Positions 27,989 through 37,795 of a stretch of DNA of 60,751 nt are shown piece after piece. This DNA is from an uncultured Burkholderiales bacterium (GTDB taxonomy: Bacteria > Pseudomonadota > Gammaproteobacteria > Burkholderiales > Burkholderiaceae_C). The stretch spans positions 1 through 60,751 of the forward strand of contig CADEDE010000005.1 of assembly GCA_902825995.1 (NCBI GenBank). The letters are read 5' to 3'. How positions within the stretch are numbered: the first letter of the stretch is position 1; the number at the start of each line of letters is the position of its first letter. The notes beneath the pieces are model-generated. The model worked only from the letters and a program-made list of their open reading frames with translations. It was not told the origin of the DNA and made no database searches. The position numbers were made by a program, and so were the translations under genes.

Positions 27989-29419
27989 ATGTCGCGTCAA
28001 ACCAAAATCGTCGCCACCCTCGGTCCGGCATCGTCGTCGCCCGAGATACTCGCGCAGTTGATCGCGGCCGGGGTCGATGTGGTGCGCCTGAACTTTTCGC
28101 ACGGCACGGCGCAAGACCATATCGACCGTGCCACGCTGGTGCGCGCGGTCGCGGACAAGGCCGGCCGGTCGGTGGCCATCATGGCCGACCTGCAGGGCCC
28201 GAAGATCCGCGTCGGCAAATTCGAGGGCGGCAAGACGCTGCTGACGGCGGGGCAGAAGTTCGTCCTCGACGGCGCACGCCTCGAACCTGGCGACAACGCT
28301 GCCGTCGGCCTGGACTACAAGGAACTGCCGCGCGACGTGAGGTCCGGCGATACGCTGCTGCTCAACGACGGCCTGTTGGTGTTGACGGTTGACGAAGTGC
28401 ATGGCGAACAGGTGCACACCACCGTGCGCGTCGGCGGCGTGCTGTCCAACAACAAGGGCATCAACAAGCAGGGCGGGGGCCTGACGGCGCCGGCCCTGAC
28501 CGGCAAGGACATGGAAGACATCAAGACTGCGATGAGCTTCCAGTGCGAGTACCTGGCGGTGAGTTTTCCGAAATGCGCCACCGATATGGAAATGGCGCGC
28601 CAACTGGCCAATGTGGCCGGCGAGCCCTGGCGCCACAAGCCGAGCCTGATCGCCAAGATCGAACGCAGTGAGGCCATTCCCGCGCTGGAGAGCATCGTCA
28701 GGGCCAGCGACGGCATCATGGTCGCACGCGGCGACCTGGCCGTCGAGGTCGGCAACGCCGCCGTGCCGGCGCTGCAAAAACGCATGATCAAGCTGGCCCG
28801 CTCGCTGGACAAGCTGACCATCACCGCAACGCAGATGATGGAGTCGATGATCGTCAACCCGGTGCCCACCCGGGCCGAGGTCAGCGACGTGGCCAACGCC
28901 GTGCTCGACGGCACCGACGCGGTGATGCTGAGCGCCGAAACCGCCGCCGGCAAGTACCCGGTGGAAACCGTCGAGATCATGGCCCAGATCTGCATCGAGG
29001 CCGAGCGCGCCGAGGACGTGAGCCTGGACACCGACATCGTCAACAAACAATTCGGCCGCATCGACCAGACGATCGCGATGGGTGCGCTGTTGACGGCCTA
29101 CCATCTCGGATGCAAGGCGATCCTGGCGCTCACCGAGTCGGGTTCGACCGCGCTGTGGATGAGCCGGTGGCGCATCCACACCCCGATCTTCGGCCTGACC
29201 ACGCAGGCCGTGACGCAGCGGCGCATGGCGCTGTACCGCAATGTGCAGCCGCTGGTGATGCCCAATTTCGGCGACCTCGACAGGGCTTTGGCCGAAGCCG
29301 AGAAAATCCTCGTCGAGCGCGGCATTTTGAAGCCCGGCGACACCTATGCCATCACCTGTGGCGAGTCGATGGGCGACCCCGGCGGCACCAATACGCTCAA
29401 GGTCTGCCGGGTCGGCTGA
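27989..29419 (+). CDS. pyk: pyruvate kinase
   Basis: Converts phosphoenolpyruvate and ADP to pyruvate and ATP at the end of glycolysis; 476 residues. The start SRQTKIVATLGPASSSPE, the active-site Lys in LIAKIERSEA, and the metal-binding region MVARGDLAVEVG are intact. The ATG at 27989 follows AAAGG; a CATAAT-like -10 lies about 35 bases upstream. It begins a carbon-metabolism and purine stretch after the pil operon. Confidence 0.96.
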   Translation: MSRQTKIVATLGPASSSPEILAQLIAAGVDVVRLNFSHGTAQDHIDRATLVRAVADKAGRSVAIMADLQGPKIRVGKFEGGKTLLTAGQKFVLDGARLEPGDNAAVGLDYKELPRDVRSGDTLLLNDGLLVLTVDEVHGEQVHTTVRVGGVLSNNKGINKQGGGLTAPALTGKDMEDIKTAMSFQCEYLAVSFPKCATDMEMARQLANVAGEPWRHKPSLIAKIERSEAIPALESIVRASDGIMVARGDLAVEVGNAAVPALQKRMIKLARSLDKLTITATQMMESMIVNPVPTRAEVSDVANAVLDGTDAVMLSAETAAGKYPVETVEIMAQICIEAERAEDVSLDTDIVNKQFGRIDQTIAMGALLTAYHLGCKAILALTESGSTALWMSRWRIHTPIFGLTTQAVTQRRMALYRNVQPLVMPNFGDLDRALAEAEKILVERGILKPGDTYAITCGESMGDPGGTNTLKVCRVG

Positions 29420-29710
29420 GCCTTGCGCCAGTTGCACCGCCATCCGCTGCACCGTGACGGCAAGCGCCTGCCGCGCCGGTGCTCCGGGGCCGTGGATCGC
29501 CGTGAAGGCCGATGTCGGCCTGTCGGGCTCGGGGGTGAGGGCGCCGGCCACGCCGGCTTCCCGCTGCCTGTGAGCCTGTCGTGCTGACCTAAGCGCGGCC
29601 CTTACAGCAAGTGGCGTGCGTGCAGCATGCCGGGTGCAGGCGGGTCCGATCGCGGTCTAGAATCGAGCGAGTTTCTTCATCCCGCTTTCCAGAGTTCAGA
29701 GGACCGCACC
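29420..29710. other. 291-base intergenic region between pyk and fba
   Basis: No convincing gene is seen. A TAGAAT at 29658-29663 is a candidate -10 for fba, about 50 bases before its ATG, without a good -35. A short GCCGG/CCGGC stem around 29548-29562 might help end pyk transcription. An open minus-strand frame here extends antisense through pyk and lacks a start signal or recognisable family, so it is not called. Confidence 0.4.
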
Positions 29711-30775
29711 ATGCCACTCGTCTCCCTGCGCCAATTGCTCGACCATGCCGCCGAAAACGGCTACGGCATCCCGGCCTTCAACGTCAACAACCTCGAGCAG
29801 GTTCAGGCCGTGATGTCGGCCGCTCAGGAGGTTGGCGCGCCGGTGATCCTGCAGGCCAGCGCCGGGGCCCGCAAATATGCCGGCGAGCCCTTTATCAAAC
29901 ACCTGATCGAAGCCGCGATCGAGGCCTACCCGGGCGTGCCGATGGTGATGCACCAGGACCACGGCCAGAGCCCCGACGTATGCCAGGGCGCGATCGCGCT
30001 GGGCTTCTCGTCGGTGATGATGGACGGCAGCCTCGAGGCCGACGGCAAGACCATCGCCAGCTACGACTACAACGTCGAGGTGACGAGGAGGGTGGTTGAC
30101 ATGGCGCACCGGGTCGGCGTCACCGTCGAGGGTGAACTCGGCTGCCTCGGCTCGCTGGAAACCATGCGCGGCGACAAGGAAGACGGCCACGGCACCGAAT
30201 CGACGATGACCCGCGAGCAATTGCTCACCGATCCGGAGCAGGCCGCCGACTTCGTCAAGCGCACGCAGCTCGACGCGCTGGCCATCGCCATCGGCACCAG
30301 CCACGGCGCCTACAAGTTCACCCGCAAGCCCACCGGCGACATTTTGGCCATCGACCGCATCAAGGCCATCCACCGCCGCATTCCGAATACGCACCTGGTG
30401 ATGCACGGCTCGTCGAGCGTGCCGCAGGATCTGCTGGCGACGATCCGCCAGTACGGCGGCGACATGAAAGAGACCTACGGCGTGCCGGTCGAAGAAATCC
30501 AGGAAGCCATCAAGCACGGCGTGCGCAAGGTCAATATCGACACCGATGTCCGCTTGGCGATGACGGCAGCCGTGCGCAAGTACCTGTTCGAAAACCCGGG
30601 CAAGTTTGATCCGCGCGACTACCTCAAGCCCGCGCGCGAGGCGGCCAAGACGATTTGCCGCCAGCGCTACCAGCAGTTCGGCTGCGCGGGCCAGGCGGCC
30701 AAGATCAAGCCCTTGACGCTGGTGGCCGTGGCCCAGCGCTACGCCAGCGGCGCGCTGGCGCCAACGGTGGTCTGA
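29711..30775 (+). CDS. fba: class II fructose-bisphosphate aldolase
   Basis: Zinc-dependent aldolase interconverting fructose 1,6-bisphosphate with dihydroxyacetone phosphate and glyceraldehyde 3-phosphate; 354 residues (type B, Calvin-type length). [19 protein letters not shown] is the family start; [11 protein letters not shown] holds a catalytic Asp and a zinc His, and later zinc-binding His residues are in TSHGAYKF and MHGSSSV. The ATG at 29711 is preceded by AGAGGA. pyk and fba next to each other is a common order in Burkholderiales. Confidence 0.96.
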   Translation: MPLVSLRQLLDHAAENGYGIPAFNVNNLEQVQAVMSAAQEVGAPVILQASAGARKYAGEPFIKHLIEAAIEAYPGVPMVMHQDHGQSPDVCQGAIALGFSSVMMDGSLEADGKTIASYDYNVEVTRRVVDMAHRVGVTVEGELGCLGSLETMRGDKEDGHGTESTMTREQLLTDPEQAADFVKRTQLDALAIAIGTSHGAYKFTRKPTGDILAIDRIKAIHRRIPNTHLVMHGSSSVPQDLLATIRQYGGDMKETYGVPVEEIQEAIKHGVRKVNIDTDVRLAMTAAVRKYLFENPGKFDPRDYLKPAREAAKTICRQRYQQFGCAGQAAKIKPLTLVAVAQRYASGALAPTVV

Positions 30776-30806
30776 ACCCGTCGCAGCAGGGCAGGAGGGG
30801 CAGCCC

Positions 30807-30812
30807 TAAAAT
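30807..30812 (+). promoter_or_regulatory. -10-like TAAAAT adjacent to the purC start
   Basis: TAAAAT ends 7 bases before the purC ATG, so transcription would begin at or within a base or two of the start codon, giving a leaderless mRNA. No clear -35 was found. An AGGAGGGG at 30793-30800 lies too far upstream to serve that ATG as a Shine-Dalgarno site. Confidence 0.4.
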
Positions 30813-30819
30813 CGGGGGC

Positions 30820-31740
30820 ATGTCTGCCCTGCCCGAATCGAGCGCCCATTCCCCCCTGTTGCAAAGCAACTTGCATTCGCTGCGGCTGGTCGCGCGGGGC
30901 AAGGTTCGCGACAACTACGCGGTCGGCGATGACCGCTTGTTGATGATTGCCAGCGATCGCCTGTCGGCTTTCGACGTCGTGATGGGCGAGCCCATCCACG
31001 GCAAGGGCGAGTTGCTCACGCGCATGGCGCTGTTCTGGTTTGCACGCCTGGCGCACATCGTGCCCAACCACCTGACGGGCGAGGATCCGCAGAGCGTCGT
31101 GGCCCCCGATGAGCGGGCGCAGGTGCGCGGCCGCGCGATGTTGGTCAAGCGCTTGAAGCCGCTGCCGGTCGAAGCTGTCGTGCGCGGCTACCTGGCGGGG
31201 AGCGGCTGGCAGGAGTACCTTGCTTGCGGGGAGGTGTGCGGTGTTCGGCTGCCGCCGGGCCTGAAGTACGCGAGCCAGTTGCCCGAGCCGATCTTCACGC
31301 CGGCGACCAAGGCCGAGCGGGGTGAGCACGACGAAAACATTGCCTTCGAGCGCATGGCGCAAATCCTCGGCGCCGATCTTGCCAATCAAGTGCGCGAGGT
31401 GTCGATCCGCCTGTACCGCGAAGCAGCGGCCTTCGCACTCGCCAAGGGCATCATCATTGCCGATACCAAGTTCGAATTCGGCCTCGACACCGACGGCACC
31501 CTGACGCTGATGGACGAGGTGTTGACGCCCGATTCGTCACGTTACTGGCCTTTGGAAAGTTACCGCGAGGGCGACAACCCGCCCAGCTACGACAAGCAGT
31601 TCGTGCGCGACTGGCTCGAGAGCGTGCGCATCGATGGCGCGCCGTGGAACAAGAGCGCCCCGGCGCCGTCCTTGCCACCCGAGGTGATCGAAAAAACCGC
31701 CACCAAATACCGTGAAGCCCTGATCCGACTGACGACATGA
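30820..31740 (+). CDS. purC: phosphoribosylaminoimidazole-succinocarboxamide synthase (SAICAR synthase)
   Basis: ATP-dependent ligase joining aspartate to CAIR in purine synthesis; 306 residues, the longer type. [13 protein letters not shown] is the SAICAR signature 1 and LIIASD-type motif [15 protein letters not shown] follows; the C-terminal part contains [12 protein letters not shown]. The ATG at 30820 begins MSALPESS. It is followed 1 base later by a TPR-like gene and, beyond the opposite-strand cnoX-like gene, by purEK. Confidence 0.96.
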   Translation: MSALPESSAHSPLLQSNLHSLRLVARGKVRDNYAVGDDRLLMIASDRLSAFDVVMGEPIHGKGELLTRMALFWFARLAHIVPNHLTGEDPQSVVAPDERAQVRGRAMLVKRLKPLPVEAVVRGYLAGSGWQEYLACGEVCGVRLPPGLKYASQLPEPIFTPATKAERGEHDENIAFERMAQILGADLANQVREVSIRLYREAAAFALAKGIIIADTKFEFGLDTDGTLTLMDEVLTPDSSRYWPLESYREGDNPPSYDKQFVRDWLESVRIDGAPWNKSAPAPSLPPEVIEKTATKYREALIRLTT

Positions 31741-31741
31741 A

Positions 31742-32884
31742 ATGACCGCCGTCCGCTCGCGCCTGATGGCCAAGCTCGATGCCGCGATCGCCGCCGCAGC
31801 CGCCAACCCGATCGAAGCCCGATGCCTGCGTGCCGAGCGCGCCGGGCTGCTGGCGCGCCAGGGCCAACTCGAAGCCGCGAAGGCGGTGATCGACGAACTG
31901 AACGCGCAACGGGCCTGGCAGCCGAACCCGCCGCTGCGCGCCTGGCTGGCGTTGACCGAAGGCCTGCACGGCTACTACAGCGCGCTCGGCCGCGGCGCCC
32001 AGGCGCGCATCGAGCAGGCCTACCTGCTGGCCCGGGGCGTCGGCGCCCTGAGGCGCCTGCACGCCCTGGCGGCGGCCTGGCTGGCCAATATGGCCTTCGC
32101 CAACGACGACATGCCGCGCATGGCCCAGCTGGCGCGCGAGGCCTTGGATACCGCCTTGCCCGAGCACCACGGCGCCCGCGCGCGCGCTGCGCTGGTGGCC
32201 GGCTATGCGTATCACTTCGCGGCCGACAGTGCGCGCGCCCAGCCCTGGTACGAAGCCTCGCGCCGGCATGCGATCGCCGAGGGCGATGAAACCCATCTGT
32301 CGGCGCTGATGCACAACCAGGCCGGGATGCGGGCCAACCAGGCCCGCATGGCGCTGTTGTTCGACGCCGATGGCGCCGCTGCGGACCACAGCGCCGCCAT
32401 CGGCCACGCGCTGATGGGCGCCGAATCGATCGGCCACTACGACGCCGGGATCGGCACCGCATCGCTCGGCTCGCTGGTGCCGATGCTGCGTGCGCAGGTG
32501 CTCACCGCACAGGGAAAATGGGCCGACGCACGGGCCTTGTTCGAGACCCATTTCGACGCCGCGCTGGCCGACGGCCTGGCGCGCCAGGCGCCCTGCCTGC
32601 TGGCCGACCGCGCCTGGTGCGAGTGGCATGGCGGCAATGCGAAGAAAGCCAGGGCTCTGGTGGCAGCGGCCGAGCAGGCGCTGGCGCAAGACTGCGATAT
32701 CGACGACCGCGCAATGGCCGCGGCGCGGTTGGCACAGGTGCATGGCGCCTTGGGCGACAAGGCTGCGGCGCAAGGCCACTGCGATGCGTCGAAGACGCAC
32801 TACGCCGTCCACCGTAAGCAGCAGCGGCACATCGTTGCGCTGCTCGACGAGGCGCTGGCCGGCTTGGACCCGGCCCAAATCTGA
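31742..32884 (+). CDS. TPR-like helical-repeat protein of unknown function
   Basis: 380 residues, almost all amphipathic helices with Ala-rich, TPR-like periodicity (AERAGLLARQGQLEAAKAV, LANMAFANDDMPRMAQLARE, LTAQGKWADARALFETHF). No signal peptide or catalytic motif is seen. It starts at ATG 31742, one base after the purC stop, so it may be translationally coupled. The repeat pattern resembles TPR regions of regulatory ATPases, but no ATPase or DNA-binding domain is attached. The function is unknown. Confidence 0.75.
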   Translation: MTAVRSRLMAKLDAAIAAAAANPIEARCLRAERAGLLARQGQLEAAKAVIDELNAQRAWQPNPPLRAWLALTEGLHGYYSALGRGAQARIEQAYLLARGVGALRRLHALAAAWLANMAFANDDMPRMAQLAREALDTALPEHHGARARAALVAGYAYHFAADSARAQPWYEASRRHAIAEGDETHLSALMHNQAGMRANQARMALLFDADGAAADHSAAIGHALMGAESIGHYDAGIGTASLGSLVPMLRAQVLTAQGKWADARALFETHFDAALADGLARQAPCLLADRAWCEWHGGNAKKARALVAAAEQALAQDCDIDDRAMAAARLAQVHGALGDKAAAQGHCDASKTHYAVHRKQQRHIVALLDEALAGLDPAQI

Positions 32885-32889
32885 GCCTC

Positions 32890-33837
32890 CTAGAACAGCG
32901 CCATGCTCAGCTTGCGACGGTATTGATCGACCAGCGGATCGGTGGCCGCAGCCGCGGTCGATCTGCCGGTGAGTTCGAGCGCTCCTTGGGCCGGCTCGTT
33001 GGCCGAGGGTTTGGGCGCCGGCTTGGTCATCAAGGTCAGGATCGCGACACAGGTCTTGCGCGCGGCCTCCTGGTTCCAGGCCTTGTCGCGCGTCACGATC
33101 TCGAGCAATTCATCCATCGCCTGCGTGAAGCGGCCGGCGGCGAAGTGGTTTTGCGCCAGATCGAAGCGGGCCTCGAAATCGCGCTTGTTGGCGGCGATGG
33201 CGGCGCCCAGCACCGCGTCGCTGCGCGCCGTGGCTGCGGCGCGGTGCGCCGACAGCCAGCGCCCGAGCGCGTCGATGCGCACATCGACCATGGCCTTGCC
33301 GGCCACCGGCGCGAAGGCTTGCTCGGCCGGGGTCCACTGGCCTTGTTCGAGCAGCAGCTTCACGTAGTCCAAGCGTGCCGCCTCGTTGGCCGGGTCGATC
33401 GCCACGGCCTGCTGCAGCTTGGCCAGCGCGGCGGCGGGGTCGCCGTCGGCGATCAGCTCTTCAGCCTCATCCAGTTCGGCTTCGGCTTCGAGCTCGCCCG
33501 CGCTCGGCACATGTTTGTCGAGAAAAACCCGCACCTGGGCTTCGGGCTGCGCACCGACGAAGCCATCGATCGGCTGGCCGCCGACGAAGAGCACGCAAAA
33601 CGGGATCGAGCGCACGCCGAAGGCCTGGCTCAGCTGGGCGGCGATTTCGGGCTGGTCATCGCTGTTGAGCTTGGCCAGCTTGAAGCGCCCGGCGTAGGCC
33701 ACCTCGAGTTTTTCCAGCACCGGGCCGAGTTGCTTGCAGGGGCCGCACCAGGGCGCCCAGATGTCGAGCAGAATCGGCTGCTGCAGCGAGCCGTTGATCA
33801 GGTCGGCTTCGAAATTGGCGAGCGTGATGTCTTGCAT
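32890..33837 (-). CDS. cnoX: CnoX/YbbN-like thioredoxin-TPR co-chaperone
   Basis: 315 residues. Residues 1-110 form a thioredoxin domain with the active-site pair in WAPWCGPCKQLGP and cis-Pro in GVRSIPFCVLF. Residues 120-280 are TPR-like helices (AALAKLQQAVAIDPANEAARL and following). The E. coli CnoX co-chaperone protects hypochlorite-damaged proteins and hands them to GroEL; E. coli's own motif is SxxC, while this one keeps CGPC and may be redox active. It converges on the TPR gene, with only 5 bases between stops, and is divergent from purE. Confidence 0.88.
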   Translation of the reverse strand: MQDITLANFEADLINGSLQQPILLDIWAPWCGPCKQLGPVLEKLEVAYAGRFKLAKLNSDDQPEIAAQLSQAFGVRSIPFCVLFVGGQPIDGFVGAQPEAQVRVFLDKHVPSAGELEAEAELDEAEELIADGDPAAALAKLQQAVAIDPANEAARLDYVKLLLEQGQWTPAEQAFAPVAGKAMVDVRIDALGRWLSAHRAAATARSDAVLGAAIAANKRDFEARFDLAQNHFAAGRFTQAMDELLEIVTRDKAWNQEAARKTCVAILTLMTKPAPKPSANEPAQGALELTGRSTAAAATDPLVDQYRRKLSMALF

Positions 33838-33865
33838 ATTGAAAAACGAGTGGGGGCGCGCCGCC

Positions 33866-33871
33866 TACAAT
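33866..33871 (+). promoter_or_regulatory. candidate -10 box for purE
   Basis: TACAAT lies 34 bases upstream of the purE TTG, in the 68-base divergent gap shared with the cnoX-like gene. The spacing to any TTGAAA-like -35 is too long, so only the -10 is supported. Confidence 0.35.
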
Positions 33872-33905
33872 TCAAGGCTTCCTGCAGCACAAACCCGGAG
33901 CGAGC

Positions 33906-34403
33906 TTGTCAGAGCCCAGACCCCTGGTCGGCGTGGTGATGGGATCAGTCAGCGATTGGCAGACCCTACAGCATGCAGCCGCCATTCTCGCCGAGTTCGG
34001 CGTCCCTCATGAATGCCGAGTCATCTCGGCGCACCGCATGCCCGACGATTTGTTCGCCTATGCCGAGCAGGCGCGCGGCCGTGGCCTGGCCGCGATCGTT
34101 GCCGGTGCCGGCGGTGCGGCGCACCTGCCCGGCATGCTGGCGGCCAAGACCAGCCTGCCGGTGCTCGGCGTGCCGGTGGCCGGCAAGCACCTGAACGGCG
34201 TCGATTCGCTGCACTCGATCGTGCAGATGCCGAAGGGCGTTCCGGTGGCCACTTTTGCCATTGGCGACGCCGGCGCCGCCAATGCGGCGCTGTTCGCGGT
34301 GGCGATGCTGGCGCGCGACGACGCCACGCTGTTGACCCAGCTTGACGCCTACCGCAGGCGCCAGACCGAAGCCGCACGTGCGATGACCCAAGAACTCAAA
34401 TGA
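33906..34403 (+). CDS. purE: N5-carboxyaminoimidazole ribonucleotide mutase
   Basis: Class I PurE, moving the carboxyl group of N5-CAIR to give CAIR in purine synthesis; 165 residues. The catalytic motifs [10 protein letters not shown] and [12 protein letters not shown] are present. The start is TTG at 33906, with CCGGAG upstream; the next ATG would delete the phosphate-binding loop. The stop overlaps the purK ATG by four bases. Confidence 0.95.
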   Translation: MSEPRPLVGVVMGSVSDWQTLQHAAAILAEFGVPHECRVISAHRMPDDLFAYAEQARGRGLAAIVAGAGGAAHLPGMLAAKTSLPVLGVPVAGKHLNGVDSLHSIVQMPKGVPVATFAIGDAGAANAALFAVAMLARDDATLLTQLDAYRRRQTEAARAMTQELK

Positions 34404-35581
34404 CACGCGTCCTCCCCGGCACCCTCGGTGCCGACGGCCGCCCGGCCACCCTGGGCGTGATGGGCGGCGGCCAGCTCGGACGCCTGTTCGTGCAGGCCGC
34501 ACAGGCGATGGGCTACTACACCGCCGTGCTCGACCCCGACCCGACCAGCCCGGCCGGCCTCGTCGCGCACTATCACATCCAGGCCGACTACCTGGCCGAG
34601 CAGGGCCTCGCGCAACTGATGCAGCGTTGCTCGGCGATCACCACCGAATTCGAGAACGTGCCGGCCACCGCGCTCTACACGCTCGGTGCGCAGCGCCCGG
34701 TGGCGCCGTCGGCCGAATGCGTCGCGGTGTGCCAGGATCGCGCGGTCGAGAAGCAGCATTTCATCGACAGCGGTGTGCCCTGTGCGCCGTTCGCGCGCAT
34801 CGACAGCGCGGCGCAACTCGACGCGGCGCCGGCCTCGCTCTTCCCCGGCATCCTGAAAACCGCGCGCCTGGGCTATGACGGCAAGGGCCAGGTGCGGGTG
34901 GCCGACCGCGCTGCGCTGGCGTTCGCCTGGGACGCCTTGAAGCGGGTGCCCTGCGTGCTCGAGCGGCGCCTGCCGCTGGCGTTGGAGATCAGCGTCATCG
35001 TCGCGCGCCATGCCGACGGCGCCTGCGTGCACCTGCCGGTACAACAGAACCTGCACCGCGACGGCATTCTGGCCGTCACGCAGGTGCCCGCGCCCGCTGT
35101 GGGGCCGGCGCTGCAACAACAGGCCATCGCCGCGGCGACCCAGCTCGCAACGGCGATGCGCTACGTTGGCGTGCTCTGTGTCGAATTCTTCATTCTCGAA
35201 GACGGCTCCCTGGTGGCCAATGAAATGGCGCCGCGGCCACACAACTCGGGCCACTACAGCCTCGACGCCTGCGACGTGTCGCAGTTCGAATTGCAGGTGC
35301 GCTGCCTGGCCGGCCTGCCGCTGGCCGCGCCGCGCCTGCATTCGCCGGCCGTGATGCTCAACCTGCTCGGCGAGCTGTGGTTCGACGCCGAGGGCCAGGA
35401 ATCTGCGCCGCACTGGGCCGAGGTGCTGGCGCTGCCCGGCGTGCACCTGCACCTGTACGGCAAGGCCAGCCCACGGCGTGGTCGCAAGATGGGCCACCTG
35501 ACGGTCACCGCCGCTGATCCGGCCGGTGCGCGCGCCGTGGCCCTGCAAGCCGCGTCGCTGCTGGGCCTGCCAGCGTTCTGA
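34400..35581 (+). CDS. purK: N5-carboxyaminoimidazole ribonucleotide synthase
   Basis: ATP-grasp enzyme that carboxylates AIR with bicarbonate, working just before PurE; 393 residues. Motifs include [13 protein letters not shown] at the N-terminus, the ATP-grasp loop [13 protein letters not shown] and the metal site [23 protein letters not shown]. It is translationally coupled to purE by ATGA and followed 6 bases later by sua5. Confidence 0.96.
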   Translation: MTRVLPGTLGADGRPATLGVMGGGQLGRLFVQAAQAMGYYTAVLDPDPTSPAGLVAHYHIQADYLAEQGLAQLMQRCSAITTEFENVPATALYTLGAQRPVAPSAECVAVCQDRAVEKQHFIDSGVPCAPFARIDSAAQLDAAPASLFPGILKTARLGYDGKGQVRVADRAALAFAWDALKRVPCVLERRLPLALEISVIVARHADGACVHLPVQQNLHRDGILAVTQVPAPAVGPALQQQAIAAATQLATAMRYVGVLCVEFFILEDGSLVANEMAPRPHNSGHYSLDACDVSQFELQVRCLAGLPLAAPRLHSPAVMLNLLGELWFDAEGQESAPHWAEVLALPGVHLHLYGKASPRRGRKMGHLTVTAADPAGARAVALQAASLLGLPAF

Positions 35582-35587
35582 AAGCGC

Positions 35588-36595
35588 ATGATCCTGGACG
35601 GTGCCGACCCGCAAGCTGTCGAGCAGGCCGCCGACCGCCTGGCCGCAGGTGAGCTGGTCGCTTTCCCGACCGAAACCGTGTATGGCCTCGGCGCCCGCGC
35701 CGATGACGATGCGGCGGTGGCGAAGATTTTCGCTGCCAAGGGCCGGCCGGCCGACCATCCACTGATCGTGCATGTCGGCGACGTCACCGCAGCGCGCCGT
35801 TTCGCGGCCACCTGGCCCCCCCTGGCCGAACGCCTGGCCACGGCCTTCTGGCCTGGCCCGTTGACCCTGATCGTGCCGCGTGCGCCGGGCTTTGCCGCAG
35901 CTGCCGCGGGCGGCCAGGACAGCATCGGCCTGCGCTGTCCGGCCCACCTGTTGGCGCAGGCCCTGCTGCTGGCCGCTTTGCGGCGCGGCGTGCAGGGCGT
36001 GGCGGCGCCGAGTGCCAACCGCTTCGGGCGCATCAGCCCGACCACGGCGGCCCATGTGCAAGGCGAATTCGGCGCTGCGCTGGCCGTGCTCGACGGGGGC
36101 CCTTGCGCCGTGGGCATCGAATCGGCGATCGTCGATTGCACGCGCGGCGTGCCGGTGCTGCTGCGTCCCGGCAGCCTGGCCCGCGACGCCCTGGCCGCCG
36201 CCGCCGGCGCGCCGCTGCAAGACCGCGATGCCGGCGCGCCCCGCGCCTCGGGCACCCTCGAAGCCCACTATGCACCGCGCGCTGCGCTGCGCCTGATGTC
36301 GGCCGCAGCCTTGCGCGATGCACTGGCGCTGTGGGCCGAGGCCCAGTCGGCAGCGCGCGCCGCGCTGCCGACGCCGAGGCTGGCGGTATATTCCCGCACC
36401 GTGCGCGTGCCCGGGGCCGCTGGCCTGGTGGCGCGCACCATGCCCGACGCGCCGCGCGCGGCGGCCTACGAATTGTTTGCCGTGTTGCGTGAACTCGATA
36501 CCCTCGGTGTGGCCCTGATCTGGGTCGAGCATCCGCCCGCCAGCACCGATTGGGACGGCGTGCGCGACCGATTGCAACGTGCGGCGGCGACCTGA
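35588..36595 (+). CDS. threonylcarbamoyl-AMP synthase (Sua5 type)
   Basis: Makes threonylcarbamoyl-AMP from Thr, bicarbonate and ATP for the tRNA t6A37 modification. 335 residues, thus the longer Sua5 form: YrdC domain in residues 1-200 (FPTETVYGLGARADDD; SANRFGRISPTTAAHV) and a C-terminal Sua5 domain (LAVYSRTVRVPGAAG ...). The ATG at 35588 is close behind purK, so they are probably cotranscribed. Its pathway partner TsaB is also encoded in this window at 40810. Confidence 0.93.
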   Translation: MILDGADPQAVEQAADRLAAGELVAFPTETVYGLGARADDDAAVAKIFAAKGRPADHPLIVHVGDVTAARRFAATWPPLAERLATAFWPGPLTLIVPRAPGFAAAAAGGQDSIGLRCPAHLLAQALLLAALRRGVQGVAAPSANRFGRISPTTAAHVQGEFGAALAVLDGGPCAVGIESAIVDCTRGVPVLLRPGSLARDALAAAAGAPLQDRDAGAPRASGTLEAHYAPRAALRLMSAAALRDALALWAEAQSAARAALPTPRLAVYSRTVRVPGAAGLVARTMPDAPRAAAYELFAVLRELDTLGVALIWVEHPPASTDWDGVRDRLQRAAAT

Positions 36596-36649
36596 GCCGA
36601 TGGCCACGCGGACCTCGAGACTGTTTTTACGATCCGGTTGGAGATTGCC

Positions 36650-37651
36650 ATGAGTTCCCAGTTTTTTGCCCGTCTTGGCGCTCGGCGCTGGTTTGGGGCT
36701 GCGCTCGTCGTCAGCGCCGGCCTGTTGGCCGCATGCGGCGGCGGCGGCCAGATCGACCCGTTCAAGCCGACGCGGATCCTGGCCTTCGGCGACGAACTCA
36801 GCCTGATCGAGGCCGACGGACGCAAATACAGCATCAATGCCTTCAAGATCACCGACGCCACGACCACGCCGCCGACCGAAAGCACGACCGAGATCGACTG
36901 CACGCGCAACCCGCTGTGGATCCAGACCGTGGCCGTTGGCTTTGGCCTGGCCTTCGATCGCTGCCTGGGCGCGGCCACCGCGGCCAGCGGCCAGATCCTG
37001 GCGCAAGCGGGCCACAAGGTGGCCAATTTCGAGGCGCAGATCGCCGCCGTGCAGGGCAATGCGCTGGGCGAGAAAGACCTGGCGCTGGTGATGATCGGCA
37101 TGCACGACATCCTCGAGCTGTATGCGCAGTTCCCCGGCGTTGACAGCGTTGCCTTGCTCGGCCAGGCGGCTGCACGCGGTACGGCCTATGGCCAGCAGAT
37201 CAATACACTGGCGCTGCGCGGCCCGGCGGTGGTGGTGCTGACGGTGCCCGACCTCGGCCTGACGCCATTCGCGCTGGCACAAAACACCCTCACCGGCGAC
37301 CCGCTGCGCGCCGCTTTGCTGACGGCGATGACCGAGGCATTCAACGACAGCATGAGTGTGGCCTTGATCAACGACGGCCGCCTGATCGGTTTGGTATTTG
37401 CCGACCTCGAACTGCAAAGGATGGTCAAGTCCCCGGCCTCGTTCGGGCTGACCGACGTGATTGCCCCGGCGTGCAAGGACACTGCACCGCTGCCCGGCTG
37501 CACCACCGCGACGCTGGCCGAGGCCACGGCCACGGCCGCCGCCGCCACGACCACCACCTGGCTGTGGGCCGACAGCCTGCGCCTGTCGCCGGCCGGGCAG
37601 GCCCGGCTGGGTCTGCTGGCCGAATCGCGCGCGCGCAGCAACCCGTTCTAG
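36650..37651 (+). CDS. SGNH/GDSL-like lipoprotein lacking catalytic residues (pseudoenzyme)
   Basis: 333-residue lipoprotein: signal peptide with lipobox LLAAC followed by GGGG. The rest resembles the intact GDSL lipoprotein encoded next door in layout and length. Block I reads AFGDELS with E49 where the nucleophile Ser should be; block III reads IGMHD instead of GGNND; and the last block reads DSLRLSPAG with R311 where the catalytic His belongs. All key catalytic positions are changed while the frame is fully open, so this looks like a maintained pseudoenzyme. The ATG at 36650 follows GGAG. A binding or scaffold role is inference. Confidence 0.8.
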   Translation: MSSQFFARLGARRWFGAALVVSAGLLAACGGGGQIDPFKPTRILAFGDELSLIEADGRKYSINAFKITDATTTPPTESTTEIDCTRNPLWIQTVAVGFGLAFDRCLGAATAASGQILAQAGHKVANFEAQIAAVQGNALGEKDLALVMIGMHDILELYAQFPGVDSVALLGQAAARGTAYGQQINTLALRGPAVVVLTVPDLGLTPFALAQNTLTGDPLRAALLTAMTEAFNDSMSVALINDGRLIGLVFADLELQRMVKSPASFGLTDVIAPACKDTAPLPGCTTATLAEATATAAAATTTTWLWADSLRLSPAGQARLGLLAESRARSNPF

Positions 37652-37674
37652 ATTTCTAGAGATGCGCGCTCAGG

Positions 37675-37715
37675 TGCCGGGTGGGTTAACCCGGCTCGGG
37701 CGCGCAGGTGCGCGC
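37675..37715. terminator. two hairpins between the GDSL paralogues
   Basis: CCGGGT (37675-37680)/ACCCGG (37687-37692) and GGGCGCGC (37696-37703)/GCGCGCCC (37708-37715, loop AGGT) are perfect inverted repeats after the first gene's stop. Neither is followed by a T-tract, so termination would be partial or factor-assisted. TATAGT at 37717-37722 could be a -10 for the second gene. Confidence 0.5.
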
Positions 37716-37795
37716 CCGTATAGTGACCGATACACCTGCGCTGTCCCGTTTTATTCCTGCGGCGCCAACCCCCCTGATTTCACAAGGAGCACCCC

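Noticed and set aside
25349-29551. Very long open frame on the minus strand opposite pilL and pyk (about 1400 codons)
   Set aside because: It is antisense to well-conserved kinase and pyruvate kinase genes, has low-complexity His/Arg/Gln-rich translation typical of shadow frames in high-GC DNA, and has no start signal or family motif.
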